In this document: in pieces, positions 1 to 10,442 of the stretch
How the letters are laid out: every line of letters begins with the position of its first letter
Position numbering within the stretch: the stretch's first letter is position 1
From: Companilactobacillus metriopterae
GTDB lineage: Bacteria; Bacillota; Bacilli; Lactobacillales; Lactobacillaceae
Assembly: GCF_004117915.1 (NCBI RefSeq)
Contig: NZ_RSTD01000002.1
Span: 124,001-188,000, forward strand
DNA: 64,000 nucleotides
Reading direction: 5' to 3'
Program-made: the position numbers and the translations under genes
The notes under the pieces: model-generated
What the model was told of the DNA's origin: nothing
Seen by the model: only the letters and a program-made list of their open reading frames with translations
Database searches by the model: none

Positions 1-43
1 CATCAAAAAAAGAACAACCAGTATATACTGGTTGTTCTTTTTC
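1..43 (-). terminator. terminator of the tRNA cluster
   Basis: An almost perfect inverted repeat (AGAACAACCAGTA / TACTGGTTGTTCT) is followed on the minus strand by a run of T. It lies just downstream of the last tRNA of the minus-strand cluster, so it should end that transcript. Confidence 0.8.
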
Positions 44-48
44 AATGA

Positions 49-120
49 AGCGGAAGACGAGATTCGAACTCGCGACCCCCACCATGGCAAGGTGATGTTC
101 TACCACTGAACTACTTCCGC
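49..120 (-). tRNA. tRNA-Gly (GCC)
   Basis: The minus strand folds as a 72-nt cloverleaf with acceptor stem GCGGAAG/CTTCCGC, a GTTCGAATC T-loop and an anticodon loop reading CTTGCCA, anticodon GCC. CCA is not encoded. It is the last gene of a four-tRNA transcript. Confidence 0.95.
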
Positions 121-127
121 AAATGAA

Positions 128-200
128 TGCCGACTAGAGGATTCGAACCTCCGACCCCCTGTTTACAAGACAGGTGCTCTGCCAACTGAGCTAAGTCGGC
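128..200 (-). tRNA. tRNA-Thr (TGT)
   Basis: A 73-nt cloverleaf on the minus strand with acceptor stem GCCGACT/AGTCGGC, a GGTTCGAATCC T-arm and an anticodon loop CTTGTAA, anticodon TGT. CCA is not encoded. Third gene of the tRNA transcript. Confidence 0.95.
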
Positions 201-228
201 TTAACACTAATTAGTTTAACGTTAAGAA

Positions 229-311
229 TACGGGTGAAAGGACTTGAACCTTCACGTCCACTGGACACTAGAACCTAAATCTAGCGCGTCTGCCAATTCC
301 GCCACACCCGC
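229..311 (-). tRNA. tRNA-Leu (TAG)
   Basis: An 83-nt class II tRNA on the minus strand with acceptor stem GCGGGTG/CACCCGT, a long variable arm (GTGTCCACTGGACGT) and anticodon TAG within CTAGATTTAGGTTCTAG. The long variable arm fits leucine. Second gene of the transcript. Confidence 0.95.
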
Positions 312-352
312 AAAACCATAAATAATATAACCATCGGTAGAAAAACTACCAA

Positions 353-425
353 TGGAGGATACAGGGATCGAACCTGTGACCTCCTGCTTGTAAGGCAGAT
401 GCTCTCCCAGCTGAGCTAATCCTCC
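353..425 (-). tRNA. tRNA-Val (TAC)
   Basis: A 73-nt cloverleaf on the minus strand with acceptor stem GGAGGAT/ATCCTCC, a GGTTCGATCC T-arm and an anticodon loop CTTACAA, anticodon TAC. First gene of the four-tRNA transcript, directly downstream of a good promoter. Confidence 0.95.
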
Positions 426-445
426 ATGTTTGAAACAACTATATT

Positions 446-462
446 ATTATACCCAAGGCAAA

Positions 463-475
<13 letters not shown>
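446..475 (-). promoter_or_regulatory. promoter of the tRNA cluster
   Basis: On the minus strand TTGACT (470-475) is followed after 18 bp by TATAAT (446-451). The start would fall about 13 bp before tRNA-Val. The -35 box lies inside the 3' arm of the lysS terminator hairpin, so one segment serves both functions. Confidence 0.75.
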
Positions 476-2014
<1,539 letters not shown>

Positions 2015-2021
2015 TTATTAA

Positions 2022-3026
2022 TTATGAAATTTTAGCAGTCTTAGCTTCTCTTTTTTCTGATTGTTCAACGAATGAATCTAGTAAATCAAATACTTCTTTC
2101 ATTGTATCAACTTTCATCACTTCTGCACGTGTTCTAACAGCATGAGGAATACCTTTTAGATAGTAAGCAGCTTGTTGACGGAATTCTGGAACTCCGATTT
2201 CTTCACCCTTTAAGTCTACTAGGCGTTCAAGTTGAACTTTGGCAATATCAATTTTTTCGCGAGTTGTTGGATCTGGCACTAAAATACCTGTTTCAATATA
2301 TTGTTGCATTGCGTTTAGTTTCCATAGGTTACCTAAAACTGCACGACCAACCATTACAGCATCAGCGCCGACAACGTCCAACATATATTTAGCATCTTGA
2401 GGTGTCTTAACATCACCATTTCCCATAAATGGAATGGTTAGTTTTTCAGCAACATCATGCAAAATATCCCAGTTAGCTTTACCAGAATAAAATTGTTCAC
2501 GAGTACGACCATGCATAGCAATTGCTGCAGCTCCACCTTCTTGGGCAGCCAAAGCATTTTCAACAGCATAAATGTGATCGTCATCCCAACCAGTACGCAT
2601 CTTAATTGTCAGAGGTTTATCAATTGCTGAACTAACAGTTTTAACAACATCATAAACTTGATCAGGATCCAACAACCATTTTGAACCGGCATCTGATTTG
2701 ATTATCTTTTTAACTGGGCAACCCATGTTGATATCAATAATATCTGCAGCAGTATTTTCAGCAACATACTGAGCTGCTTCTGCAAGTGATTCTTTGCTAC
2801 CACCAAATATTTGGATACTTACTGGGTGTTCTTTAGGATCAACAAATAACATATTCAAAGTTTTATCATTTCGATAATGAATACCTTGATCACTGATCAT
2901 TTCACAGACAACCATGCCCGCACCAAATTCACGAGCTGTCATTCTAAATGATGAGTTAGTTATTCCTGCCATAGGTGCTACAACTACTTGATTGGGAATT
3001 GTAACGTCTCCAATTTTCCATTCCAT
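2022..3026 (-). CDS. dusB: tRNA-dihydrouridine synthase (DusB type)
   Basis: FMN-dependent enzyme that reduces uridine to dihydrouridine in tRNA D-loops. The TIM-barrel core shows the family start (VVAPMAGITNSSFR), the DINMGCPVKK segment with the catalytic cysteine near residue 102, and the MHGRTREQ phosphate/FMN segment. The 334 residues fit the NifR3/DusB group. It has an ATG start behind GAGGT. It sits between hslO and lysS, a conserved lactobacillus order, and probably shares the lysS transcript. Confidence 0.93.
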   Translation of the reverse strand: MEWKIGDVTIPNQVVVAPMAGITNSSFRMTAREFGAGMVVCEMISDQGIHYRNDKTLNMLFVDPKEHPVSIQIFGGSKESLAEAAQYVAENTAADIIDINMGCPVKKIIKSDAGSKWLLDPDQVYDVVKTVSSAIDKPLTIKMRTGWDDDHIYAVENALAAQEGGAAAIAMHGRTREQFYSGKANWDILHDVAEKLTIPFMGNGDVKTPQDAKYMLDVVGADAVMVGRAVLGNLWKLNAMQQYIETGILVPDPTTREKIDIAKVQLERLVDLKGEEIGVPEFRQQAAYYLKGIPHAVRTRAEVMKVDTMKEVFDLLDSFVEQSEKREAKTAKIS

Positions 3027-3094
3027 AATATCTACCTCAGTACTTAATAAATTACATCAAATCATCATAGCAAATTTTTGCAAATCTTTCCAGA

Positions 3095-3979
3095 TTAACT
3101 ATTTTTTTCTTGCAAGATGTTTTCCAAATCTTCTTTGCTAAATTGATATTTTTCAGAACAAAAATGACAAACTGCCTCTGCTCCACCGTCTTCATCAATC
3201 ATTGCTTGGATTTCGTCATCTGACAATGTTGCTAGAGATTTTGCAAATTTTTCTTTAGAACAATCACAGACAAATTTTACAGGAATAGTTTCTAACACTT
3301 TCATTTCAATACCATTCATCAATTTTTCTAGAATTTGTTCATTAGTTAACCCTTCGTTGAAAAGTCTTGAGATGTGAGTCATTTCAGACAAGTTCTTTTC
3401 AATATGTTCAATATCTTCATCAGTTGCATCTGGCAATGTCTGAATCAAAAATCCACCAGCTGCACCAACTGTTTCATTGGGTTGAACAAATACTGACACT
3501 CCAACAGCTGAAGGTATTTGTTCTGACTTAGCCATATAATAGGCAAAATCATCCCCGACTTCTCCGGAAACTATAGGTACTTGACCAGTAAACGGTTCCT
3601 TCAAATGCAAATCTTTGGTAATACTTAGTGTTCCAGAATCACCAACTGCACCTCTAACGTCTATATGTTGATTGTCATTTAACGGCAAACTCACATGTGG
3701 ATTTTGGATATATCCACGAACATTTCCATAAGCATTTGCATCAACAATTACAGCTCCTGCGGGTCCATTACCGATTAATCTTGTTGTTATAAGTTCATCT
3801 TGTTTCAATGTTGATGTCGCTACCAAAATAGAACCGATCATAGTTCTACCTAATGCAGCAGTAGAGTTACTCCATGTATCGTGTCGTCTTTGTGCTTCCG
3901 AAACAGTGTTCTTAGCATTTACAACATAAACTCTAAATTTTCCATCTGTAGAAACAGCTTTAATCATATTGTCTGCCAT
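3095..3979 (-). CDS. hslO: Hsp33 redox-regulated chaperone
   Basis: Holdase chaperone activated by oxidation, which protects cytosolic proteins during oxidative and heat stress. The C-terminal zinc switch is visible as CDC followed about 30 residues later by CHFC, giving the four cysteines of the family. The start chosen is ATG at 3979 (MADNMIKA), preceded by AAGGAG at a 7-8 nt spacing; an upstream in-frame start at 4000 would lie inside the ftsH terminator. Length is about 294 residues, as usual. It follows ftsH, as in many Firmicutes. Confidence 0.95.
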   Translation of the reverse strand: MADNMIKAVSTDGKFRVYVVNAKNTVSEAQRRHDTWSNSTAALGRTMIGSILVATSTLKQDELITTRLIGNGPAGAVIVDANAYGNVRGYIQNPHVSLPLNDNQHIDVRGAVGDSGTLSITKDLHLKEPFTGQVPIVSGEVGDDFAYYMAKSEQIPSAVGVSVFVQPNETVGAAGGFLIQTLPDATDEDIEHIEKNLSEMTHISRLFNEGLTNEQILEKLMNGIEMKVLETIPVKFVCDCSKEKFAKSLATLSDDEIQAMIDEDGGAEAVCHFCSEKYQFSKEDLENILQEKNS

Positions 3980-4001
3980 ATATTTACTCCTTAAAATCAA
4001 G

Positions 4002-4026
4002 AAAAGCGACTCTCACGAGTCGCCTT
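4002..4026 (-). terminator. ftsH terminator
   Basis: GGCGACTC and GAGTCGC form a GC-rich hairpin followed on the minus strand by TTTTCTTG, between the ftsH stop and the hslo ribosome binding site. The T-tract is short, so some read-through into hslO is plausible. Confidence 0.65.
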
Positions 4027-4035
4027 CCTGAATTA

Positions 4036-6135
4036 TTATTTATCATCTGATGAAGAATCATCTTTTTCTGATGGGAAAGTTGTATTATCAATTTTCTTTT
4101 CAGTATTTTCTTCAACTTCTTCAGATTTTTGTTTTTCAGCATCTTTAGCTTCAACAGCTTGTTTAGCTTGTTCGAAAGTACCAGCCTTTTCACTTGGGTA
4201 AGCTGAAGCTGTTGCACTTTCAGGCATCTTACCATCGTTGAATAGACTAAGTATTTCTTTTTCATCAAGTGTTTCATATTTCAATAATGCTTCAGCAATC
4301 AATTTATGCTTGTCACGATTATCTTCAATAATTTGATGAGCTTGTTCATGTGCTTCATCAATTAAACGTTTAACTTCTCCGTCAATAGATGTAGCAGTAT
4401 CTTGCGAATAAGAAGGAACTGAACGATATCCACCAGAGAATGGTTGACCGTCTTTTTCTAGTTGTACAGTACCTAGTTTTTCAGTCATACCATATTCTGT
4501 AACCATTGTTCTTGCAATTTGTGTTGCTTGCTCGAAATCGTTTGAGGCACCTGATGATTGTGAGTTGAAGACAATTTCTTCAGCTGTACGTCCACCAAGT
4601 AGCCCTGCCATTTGTTCAGTCAATTCTTTTTTAGTTATTAAGTTTTGATCGTCTTTAGGAAGCATAATTGCGTATCCACCAGCACGTCCACGAGGTACAA
4701 TTGTAACTTTTCTAACGACACGTGAATCACTAAGTACAAGACCGATAATAGCATGTCCTGCTTCGTGATAAGCAACCATGTTACGTTCTTTATCAGAGAT
4801 AACTCGATTCTTCTTAGCTGGACCAGCAATTACACGATCTTCAGCTTCATCAATATCTGTTGAATCAATCTTCTTCTTACCACGACGAGCAGCAACAAGA
4901 GCAGCTTCGTTAAGCAAGTTTTCTAGATCGGCACCAACAAATCCTGGTGTTTGTTGAGCAACCACTTTTAGATCAACATCATCTGTAAATGGTTTGTTCT
5001 TAGAGTGAACGTCAAGAATAGCTTCACGTCCCTTAACATCTGGGCGACCAACAAGGATCTTACGGTCAAAACGACCCGGACGTAGTAAAGCAGGATCCAG
5101 AACATCAGAACGGTTAGTAGCTGCCATAACGATGACACCTTCATTACCAGTAAATCCGTCCATTTCAATTAGCAATTGGTTAAGTGTTTGTTCACGTTCA
5201 TCATTTCCACCACCAGTACCAGAACCACGTTGTCTACCAACGGCATCAATTTCATCAATGAAAATGATTGCTGGAGCGTCTTTCTTAGCAGTTTCGAACA
5301 AATCACGTACACGACTAGCACCGACACCGACGAACATTTCAACGAAGTCAGAACCAGAAATTGAGTAGAATGGCACACTAGCTTCACCGGCAACGGCCTT
5401 AGCTAGCAATGTTTTACCAGTACCAGGAGGTCCCTCAAGTAATACACCTGAAGGTATTCTGGCACCCAGTGCCACAAACTTACGAGGATCTTTTAAGAAT
5501 TCAACAACTTCAACAAGTTCTTGTTTCTCTTCCTCTGCACCAGCAACATCAGAGAATCTGATCTTGTTCTTCTTAGGATCTTCTGGCTTAACTTTTGAAC
5601 GACCAAAGTTCATCATTCTGTTAGCTCCGCCTTGGCCACCTTGACCACCACGTCCCATCATTGAACTAAAGATAAAGAAAATGACAAGTAATGGTAAACC
5701 GATCACTAGAATGGAATAAATCCATTGTCCAGATGATGATTCTTGTTTAGTTGTAGCTTTAACATTGTTATCTTTTGCAGCACTACTAATACTTGCTAGA
5801 GTACTGTTGTTTGGTAATACAGTTGTAGTAAAATTCTTGGCTTCACTACTCTTAGAATTTGAGCTTCCAAATAGTGAAACAGAATTAGACGATGATTTTG
5901 TTTTTTGAGCTGTCTTATACTCACCACTCACAGAGTAGACACTTCCACCTGGTTGGATTGTATAATTTTTTATTTTTCCATCTTTCAACTGGCTAATAAA
6001 TTGATCTTGAGACAAAGTCTTAGTTGTGGTGTTAGATTGTCCACCTACGAACCAACTACCCGCTAATACAAGAACAACAACAAGTAAAAGATAAAACAGA
6101 CTATTACTAAAAAGTCTATTTCGATTATTTTTCAT
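4036..6135 (-). CDS. ftsH: ATP-dependent zinc metalloprotease FtsH
   Basis: Membrane-anchored AAA+ protease that degrades misfolded membrane proteins and short-lived regulators. Two membrane segments (about 12-32 and 138-160) flank an extracellular domain of about 105 residues. Then come Walker A GPPGTGKT (235-242), Walker B IIFIDEID, the second region of homology [15 protein letters not shown], and the zinc site HEAGH (456-460). The C-terminal tail is rich in Glu, Lys and Ser. The length of 699 residues is typical. An AGGAGG site precedes the ATG. Its neighbour hpt lies upstream, an order kept across bacilli. Confidence 0.97.
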   Translation of the reverse strand: MKNNRNRLFSNSLFYLLLVVVLVLAGSWFVGGQSNTTTKTLSQDQFISQLKDGKIKNYTIQPGGSVYSVSGEYKTAQKTKSSSNSVSLFGSSNSKSSEAKNFTTTVLPNNSTLASISSAAKDNNVKATTKQESSSGQWIYSILVIGLPLLVIFFIFSSMMGRGGQGGQGGANRMMNFGRSKVKPEDPKKNKIRFSDVAGAEEEKQELVEVVEFLKDPRKFVALGARIPSGVLLEGPPGTGKTLLAKAVAGEASVPFYSISGSDFVEMFVGVGASRVRDLFETAKKDAPAIIFIDEIDAVGRQRGSGTGGGNDEREQTLNQLLIEMDGFTGNEGVIVMAATNRSDVLDPALLRPGRFDRKILVGRPDVKGREAILDVHSKNKPFTDDVDLKVVAQQTPGFVGADLENLLNEAALVAARRGKKKIDSTDIDEAEDRVIAGPAKKNRVISDKERNMVAYHEAGHAIIGLVLSDSRVVRKVTIVPRGRAGGYAIMLPKDDQNLITKKELTEQMAGLLGGRTAEEIVFNSQSSGASNDFEQATQIARTMVTEYGMTEKLGTVQLEKDGQPFSGGYRSVPSYSQDTATSIDGEVKRLIDEAHEQAHQIIEDNRDKHKLIAEALLKYETLDEKEILSLFNDGKMPESATASAYPSEKAGTFEQAKQAVEAKDAEKQKSEEVEENTEKKIDNTTFPSEKDDSSSDDK

Positions 6136-6224
6136 ATATGTTTACTTTCCTCCTGAATTTAACGAAAATTATTGTAACATTTAATTAATAATATATGTAC
6201 ATAAATTAGACTAATATCATTAAA

Positions 6225-6770
6225 TTATTTCGTATTATATACTTCTGGCTTTAAAATACCAACATAAGGTAAATTACGATATTTTTCATCATAGTCCATA
6301 CCATAGCCTACTACAAATTCATCTGGAATTTGAATGCCTGTGTAATCAACTTTAATAGATTTAACACGTCTATCAGGTTTATCTAGGAAAGATACAATCT
6401 TTATTGACTTTGCCTGACGCGCGTTCAAAAGATCCAATAATGAATCTAATGTGATACCTGTATCAATGATATCTTCGACGATGACAACATCTCGTCCCTT
6501 GATTGAAGTATCCAAATCTTTGATGATTTTCACTTCACCTGTAGAAACAGTATTTTCGCCACCATAACTTGAAACATCCATAAAATCATATTCCAGTGAA
6601 ATATCAACATTCTTTATTAAATCCATCATGAACATAGCTGCACCACGTAAAATACAGACAAATAGTGGATTTTTACCTTCATAATCTTTTGATAACTGAG
6701 CACCTAATTTTTTGTTAGTTTCTAAAATTTGCTCTGGAGTTACTAGAATTTCTTTAATATCGTTATTCAT
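6225..6770 (-). CDS. hpt: hypoxanthine phosphoribosyltransferase
   Basis: Purine salvage enzyme converting hypoxanthine or guanine plus PRPP to IMP or GMP. The PRPP-binding motif VVIVEDIIDTGITL is clear and the length of about 181 residues is normal. I chose the ATG at 6770 (MNNDIKE), spaced 6 nt from AGAGG; a TTG at 6785 extends the frame but contains that ribosome binding site. The start overlaps the end of tilS by 8 bp, so the two are translationally linked. Confidence 0.95.
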   Translation of the reverse strand: MNNDIKEILVTPEQILETNKKLGAQLSKDYEGKNPLFVCILRGAAMFMMDLIKNVDISLEYDFMDVSSYGGENTVSTGEVKIIKDLDTSIKGRDVVIVEDIIDTGITLDSLLDLLNARQAKSIKIVSFLDKPDRRVKSIKVDYTGIQIPDEFVVGYGMDYDEKYRNLPYVGILKPEVYNTK

Positions 6771-8106
6771 AAGAATCCTCTTCAAATTTGACTTTCCAAA
6801 AATAATTTCCGTTATTTAAATAATCCCTTAAACGGTAGTTTTTTTCAACCCATACAACCTGATTATTAATACTCAAAACAAGTAATTTATCTCGCTGTTC
6901 TTTTGGAACTTTTTTGTCGATTAATCTTCGACTTAACTTTTGATGATGCCCATTTTGTATTAAAAGAAGATCTCCATTTATCCTATTTCTCAGCTCAATT
7001 AAAGGATCTGAATTATCTGTAGAAAAATCAGCATCTTCTTCAAGGCAACTTTCAATTAGTATTTTTTTATTTTCAATTTTTACTATTTCATTAATTGATA
7101 TATTTTTTGTGAATTGATTCTTCTTTTTACTCTGAAAATTAATTGAAAATTTATCATAAGACTTAAGGAATACATATCCCTTATCCAAGTCTACTTTAAG
7201 GTTCGGTCTATCAGATTTAATGATGGAAGTTATCATATCGATTTGTCGATTACTAACCTTTATTGCGGTCAGATTTTTTGTGAAAAATCTTCCCCAAAAT
7301 AGTGAAATCTGTTCATCATTTAAATCAAGCACTGGAGATACTAAACCAATAATATTATCAGATGATACCTGTAAATTCATTTTTTGTTCTAATTGGTCAA
7401 AGTACCTGTTCCCTAACTGGAGCAGGCCTTTCAATTGTTTATCGAATAATTCAAAATGTTCTAGATACTGACCATTCTCCTCTTCAAATAATGGCAGAAC
7501 ACTGTTTCTTATCCGATTTCTCATTGTTATATCTTCAGAATTTGTTTCATCCTCAACAAAATCTATTTCTTCCTGATAGGCAATTTCTTTGATATCTTGT
7601 TTTGAAAAATTCAACAGTGGTCGAACAATTTGAAATTCTTTAAAGGGTCTTCTTACTTTGAGGCTAGAAATTTCATATAAATTACCTGAACGAATCATCT
7701 TCATCAAAATATTTTCAGCAATATCATTTTGATGATGTGCCGTTAGAAGAGTATCAAAATTCTCCGTAGACATCACATTGTAAAAATAGTTATAGCGATA
7801 TTCCCTGGCCTGCACTTCCATACCTTTAGAAATATCTCCTTGATGAACCCAAATTGATGAGTAAAAAATTATTCCTTTATCTTTACAATATTTTTGGACA
7901 AAATCTGTATCAAATTTACTTTGTTCACGCAAATCATGATCTACATTAATAACTGCAAAATCAGATTTATCACAGATTTCTTCAATAGTTTTCAGCAAAA
8001 CCATTGAATCTACTCCACCGGAAACCGCGACTAGTATTCGATTGGCTGAAAATTTATTTAATTGTTTTTTTATATCATGTACCATTTCCAGCAAGCTAAT
8101 CGCCAT
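6763..8106 (-). CDS. tilS: tRNA(Ile)-lysidine synthase
   Basis: Adds lysine to C34 of the tRNA-Ile with anticodon CAU, so that it reads AUA; essential. The N-terminal PP-loop ATPase carries SGGVDS near residue 30 and the family motif VDHDLREQS. The C-terminal part is the poorly conserved substrate-binding domain. The 447 residues are in the normal range. The gene lies in the conserved order divIC-tilS-hpt-ftsH and overlaps hpt. Confidence 0.94.
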   Translation of the reverse strand: MAISLLEMVHDIKKQLNKFSANRILVAVSGGVDSMVLLKTIEEICDKSDFAVINVDHDLREQSKFDTDFVQKYCKDKGIIFYSSIWVHQGDISKGMEVQAREYRYNYFYNVMSTENFDTLLTAHHQNDIAENILMKMIRSGNLYEISSLKVRRPFKEFQIVRPLLNFSKQDIKEIAYQEEIDFVEDETNSEDITMRNRIRNSVLPLFEEENGQYLEHFELFDKQLKGLLQLGNRYFDQLEQKMNLQVSSDNIIGLVSPVLDLNDEQISLFWGRFFTKNLTAIKVSNRQIDMITSIIKSDRPNLKVDLDKGYVFLKSYDKFSINFQSKKKNQFTKNISINEIVKIENKKILIESCLEEDADFSTDNSDPLIELRNRINGDLLLIQNGHHQKLSRRLIDKKVPKEQRDKLLVLSINNQVVWVEKNYRLRDYLNNGNYFWKVKFEEDSYE

Positions 8107-8127
8107 TATTTTTCTCCATTGTAATTA

Positions 8128-8159
8128 AATAAGGTTGAGACTAAGTCTCAACCTTATTT
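8128..8159 (-). terminator. terminator after divIC
   Basis: AATAAGGTTGAGACT and AGTCTCAACCTTATTT form a perfect long hairpin overlapping the divIC stop on the minus strand. It could also act on the tilS leader as an attenuator. Confidence 0.75.
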
Positions 8160-8549
8160 ATCAATATTTGATGTTGCATCTTCAGGTAAATTATAAACTA
8201 GTTCACCATCTTTTGTGTACATATACTTATCTCGAATATATTTTTCTAGATAACTTTTGTTGTTTAATTGTTTGACTTCAATCTTTAAATCTTTATTTGT
8301 TTCTCTTTGACTTCTCAAATTATCACTAGTTTTTGAGATGCTTTCATTTGTCTTTGTGTATGTTGCATGTGAGGAGATAATTTGTGAACCAAAATAAAGG
8401 CAAATAATTGCAAAGACTATACCTATTACAATTAATCGTCTTTTGTGGACACTTCTAACATATGATTGTCGATCTGATATTTGCTTATTTACCTGTGATT
8501 TAGCACTAATCACAGAAAAAGCTGAACCTTTTATTCTTCGAACTTCCAT
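8154..8549 (-). CDS. divIC: septum formation initiator DivIC/FtsB family
   Basis: Small bitopic division protein that joins FtsL and DivIB at the septum. It has a basic cytoplasmic N-terminus, one membrane helix (about residues 40-60) and a following coiled coil (about 65-100) with regular Asn/Lys/Leu spacing. The C-terminal KYIRDKYMYTKDGELVYNLP matches the family end. Length 131 residues is normal. It lies between the S4 gene and tilS, the usual Firmicutes position. Confidence 0.9.
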   Translation of the reverse strand: MEVRRIKGSAFSVISAKSQVNKQISDRQSYVRSVHKRRLIVIGIVFAIICLYFGSQIISSHATYTKTNESISKTSDNLRSQRETNKDLKIEVKQLNNKSYLEKYIRDKYMYTKDGELVYNLPEDATSNIDK

Positions 8550-8633
8550 AGATTTTCCCCTTGATCTTATGTATCGAGTATATCAAGTTTTTAAATTTAT
8601 GGACAAAATTTTAATACAATATTAAGAAAATCT

Positions 8634-8876
8634 TTAAACAATTTCCTCAAACATATCTGCTGACTCATTCTTCTTAGTTGTTTCTTTTATATCCAAAACT
8701 TTTATTTTCATAGTCTTCTCACCAAATTGAAGTTCCATGATATCGCCTATAGCAACAGAAGTTGAAGATTTGGCTGGTCGTCCGTTTATCAATACGCGAC
8801 CGTTATCTGCAAATTCTTTTGCTACAGTTCTACGCTTTATAATTCTACTTATCTTTAAAAATTTATCTAATCTCAT
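8634..8876 (-). CDS. S4-domain RNA-binding protein (RqcP/Hsp15-like)
   Basis: An 80-residue protein consisting almost entirely of an S4 domain (MRLDKFLKISRIIKRRT, then GRVLINGRPAK). In Firmicutes the homologue at this locus (YabO/RqcP) helps RqcH add alanine tails on stalled large ribosomal subunits. That role is known for the family, not shown here. The gene begins directly after murJ ends (no gap), so they are coupled. Confidence 0.85.
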   Translation of the reverse strand: MRLDKFLKISRIIKRRTVAKEFADNGRVLINGRPAKSSTSVAIGDIMELQFGEKTMKIKVLDIKETTKKNESADMFEEIV

Positions 8877-10442
8877 TTATTTATCCTCAATTTTCATAAT
8901 TCTGGTGATAAATTTACCTTTAGGCAAAATTTGCCATTCATTTACATCTAAAACTTTCCAATACTTAGTTATAACAAAATATAGTATTACTCCTACAGGA
9001 ATTGAAACTATGCATATTAAAATCCCAGACAATCTTGTTAAATCTAGTAATTTCATCATTACTAAGGAAATTATTTCAACAAAAATTCCCATAATCAATG
9101 ATGTTACAAATACTTTGGAAATAAATTTAATACTCAACAAACTATTTGTCGTAGTCTTTTGATAACTAATAAATATCCAGATTAATAATATTAGCTCACT
9201 AGCAACCGTAGAAATCGCAGCTCCTATTATTCCAAAACGGGATACTAGGAATATATTAAGTCCTATTTTAATGAAAATAGAAACTCCAAATGCTGATAGC
9301 TTACTGAGATTTTGTGATTTATCTTCACTAGAAATAACAACTATCAGATTGATCAAAGATATTAATATAATAGACAGTAAATATACCCCTATCGTGATAG
9401 ATCCTCTGCTATCTTTGAACAACATTGTATTAATAACTGGCATCAATGCTAATAAACCAGCTGTTTCAGCAAATGATAACCAGATACAAACACGTACCAT
9501 TCTGGAAATGATCTGGCGATTATTATTTGATCTTCTTAACTGGGGCATGATACTTGAAACAAATGATAATGATATAACAATACCTAATTGTAAAATTGGT
9601 TGTGCTCGATCAAAAATACCCTTCTGTACTTCAGCATCATACAAAGAAAATCCAAACAATTTCAATTGATGAATCATTGTGAAGGTGTCAATTAACTGAT
9701 AAAAAATCGTAATTCCTGTAAAAGTTACAATTAAAACAATTTCAAAAACTAGACCTTTGCTGATTACTAAAGGTTTAGTTTTTTTGGTTTCTTCTTCATT
9801 TTTGATACGAGAAAAGTATATATAAGTTATTAACAGAATGAAAATAGAAGCAATCCCACCAAAAAATGCACCTGAATTTGCTAATGTTCCCATTTGATAA
9901 AGATTAATAGTTCCTTTACCAAATATAATTGCACTGACAATTATTATGAATACTCGTACTATCTGTTCAATAACTTGAGAAATTGCACTTGGTTGCATCA
10001 GTAAATCTGATTGGAAATATGCTCTTAAATTACTTTCTAATGGAACCAACAAGAAAGCCAAACTAACTATCTTTACTTCATTTGTTAGACCTATATCACC
10101 CATCAATAAAGATATTTGATCTGAAAAAACAACTAAAATAGCTGTGATAAAAACCGAAATTATCGTCAATATCCAGAAAAGTCTAAAAAATAATCTTCTC
10201 TTGGATCTTTCATCATCCTGATCAGCGTAAACTTTGGACAATACTACTGGCAATCCAGTCAGTGAAAGAACAGTAAATATTCCATATATTGGATAAACCT
10301 GTTGATATATAAAATATCCTTGATCACCAACAATATTTTGTAGAGGAATTCGATAAACTGCACTCAAAAATTCTGATACAAATGAAGCAATAGCTAGTAT
10401 CCAAGCACCTTTGACAGCTCGGTTGCTATAATTATTTTCCAT
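8877..10442 (-). CDS. MurJ/SpoVB-family lipid II flippase-like transporter
   Basis: Polytopic membrane protein of the MATE/polysaccharide exporter superfamily, 521 residues with about 14 hydrophobic segments. The N-terminal AVKGAWILAIASFVSEFLSAVYRIPLQNIVG is typical of the SpoVB/YabM group, whose members flip lipid-linked wall precursors. The exact substrate is inferred. The start overlaps the 3' end of mfd by 11 bp and the end abuts the S4 gene, so mfd, this gene, S4 and divIC form one unit. Confidence 0.85.
   Translation of the reverse strand: MENNYSNRAVKGAWILAIASFVSEFLSAVYRIPLQNIVGDQGYFIYQQVYPIYGIFTVLSLTGLPVVLSKVYADQDDERSKRRLFFRLFWILTIISVFITAILVVFSDQISLLMGDIGLTNEVKIVSLAFLLVPLESNLRAYFQSDLLMQPSAISQVIEQIVRVFIIIVSAIIFGKGTINLYQMGTLANSGAFFGGIASIFILLITYIYFSRIKNEEETKKTKPLVISKGLVFEIVLIVTFTGITIFYQLIDTFTMIHQLKLFGFSLYDAEVQKGIFDRAQPILQLGIVISLSFVSSIMPQLRRSNNNRQIISRMVRVCIWLSFAETAGLLALMPVINTMLFKDSRGSITIGVYLLSIILISLINLIVVISSEDKSQNLSKLSAFGVSIFIKIGLNIFLVSRFGIIGAAISTVASELILLIWIFISYQKTTTNSLLSIKFISKVFVTSLIMGIFVEIISLVMMKLLDLTRLSGILICIVSIPVGVILYFVITKYWKVLDVNEWQILPKGKFITRIMKIEDK

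Noticed and set aside
3984-4277. A Lys/Leu-rich frame overlapping the end of ftsH.
   Set aside because: Composition is an artefact of the Glu/Lys-rich ftsH tail read in another frame; no start signal.
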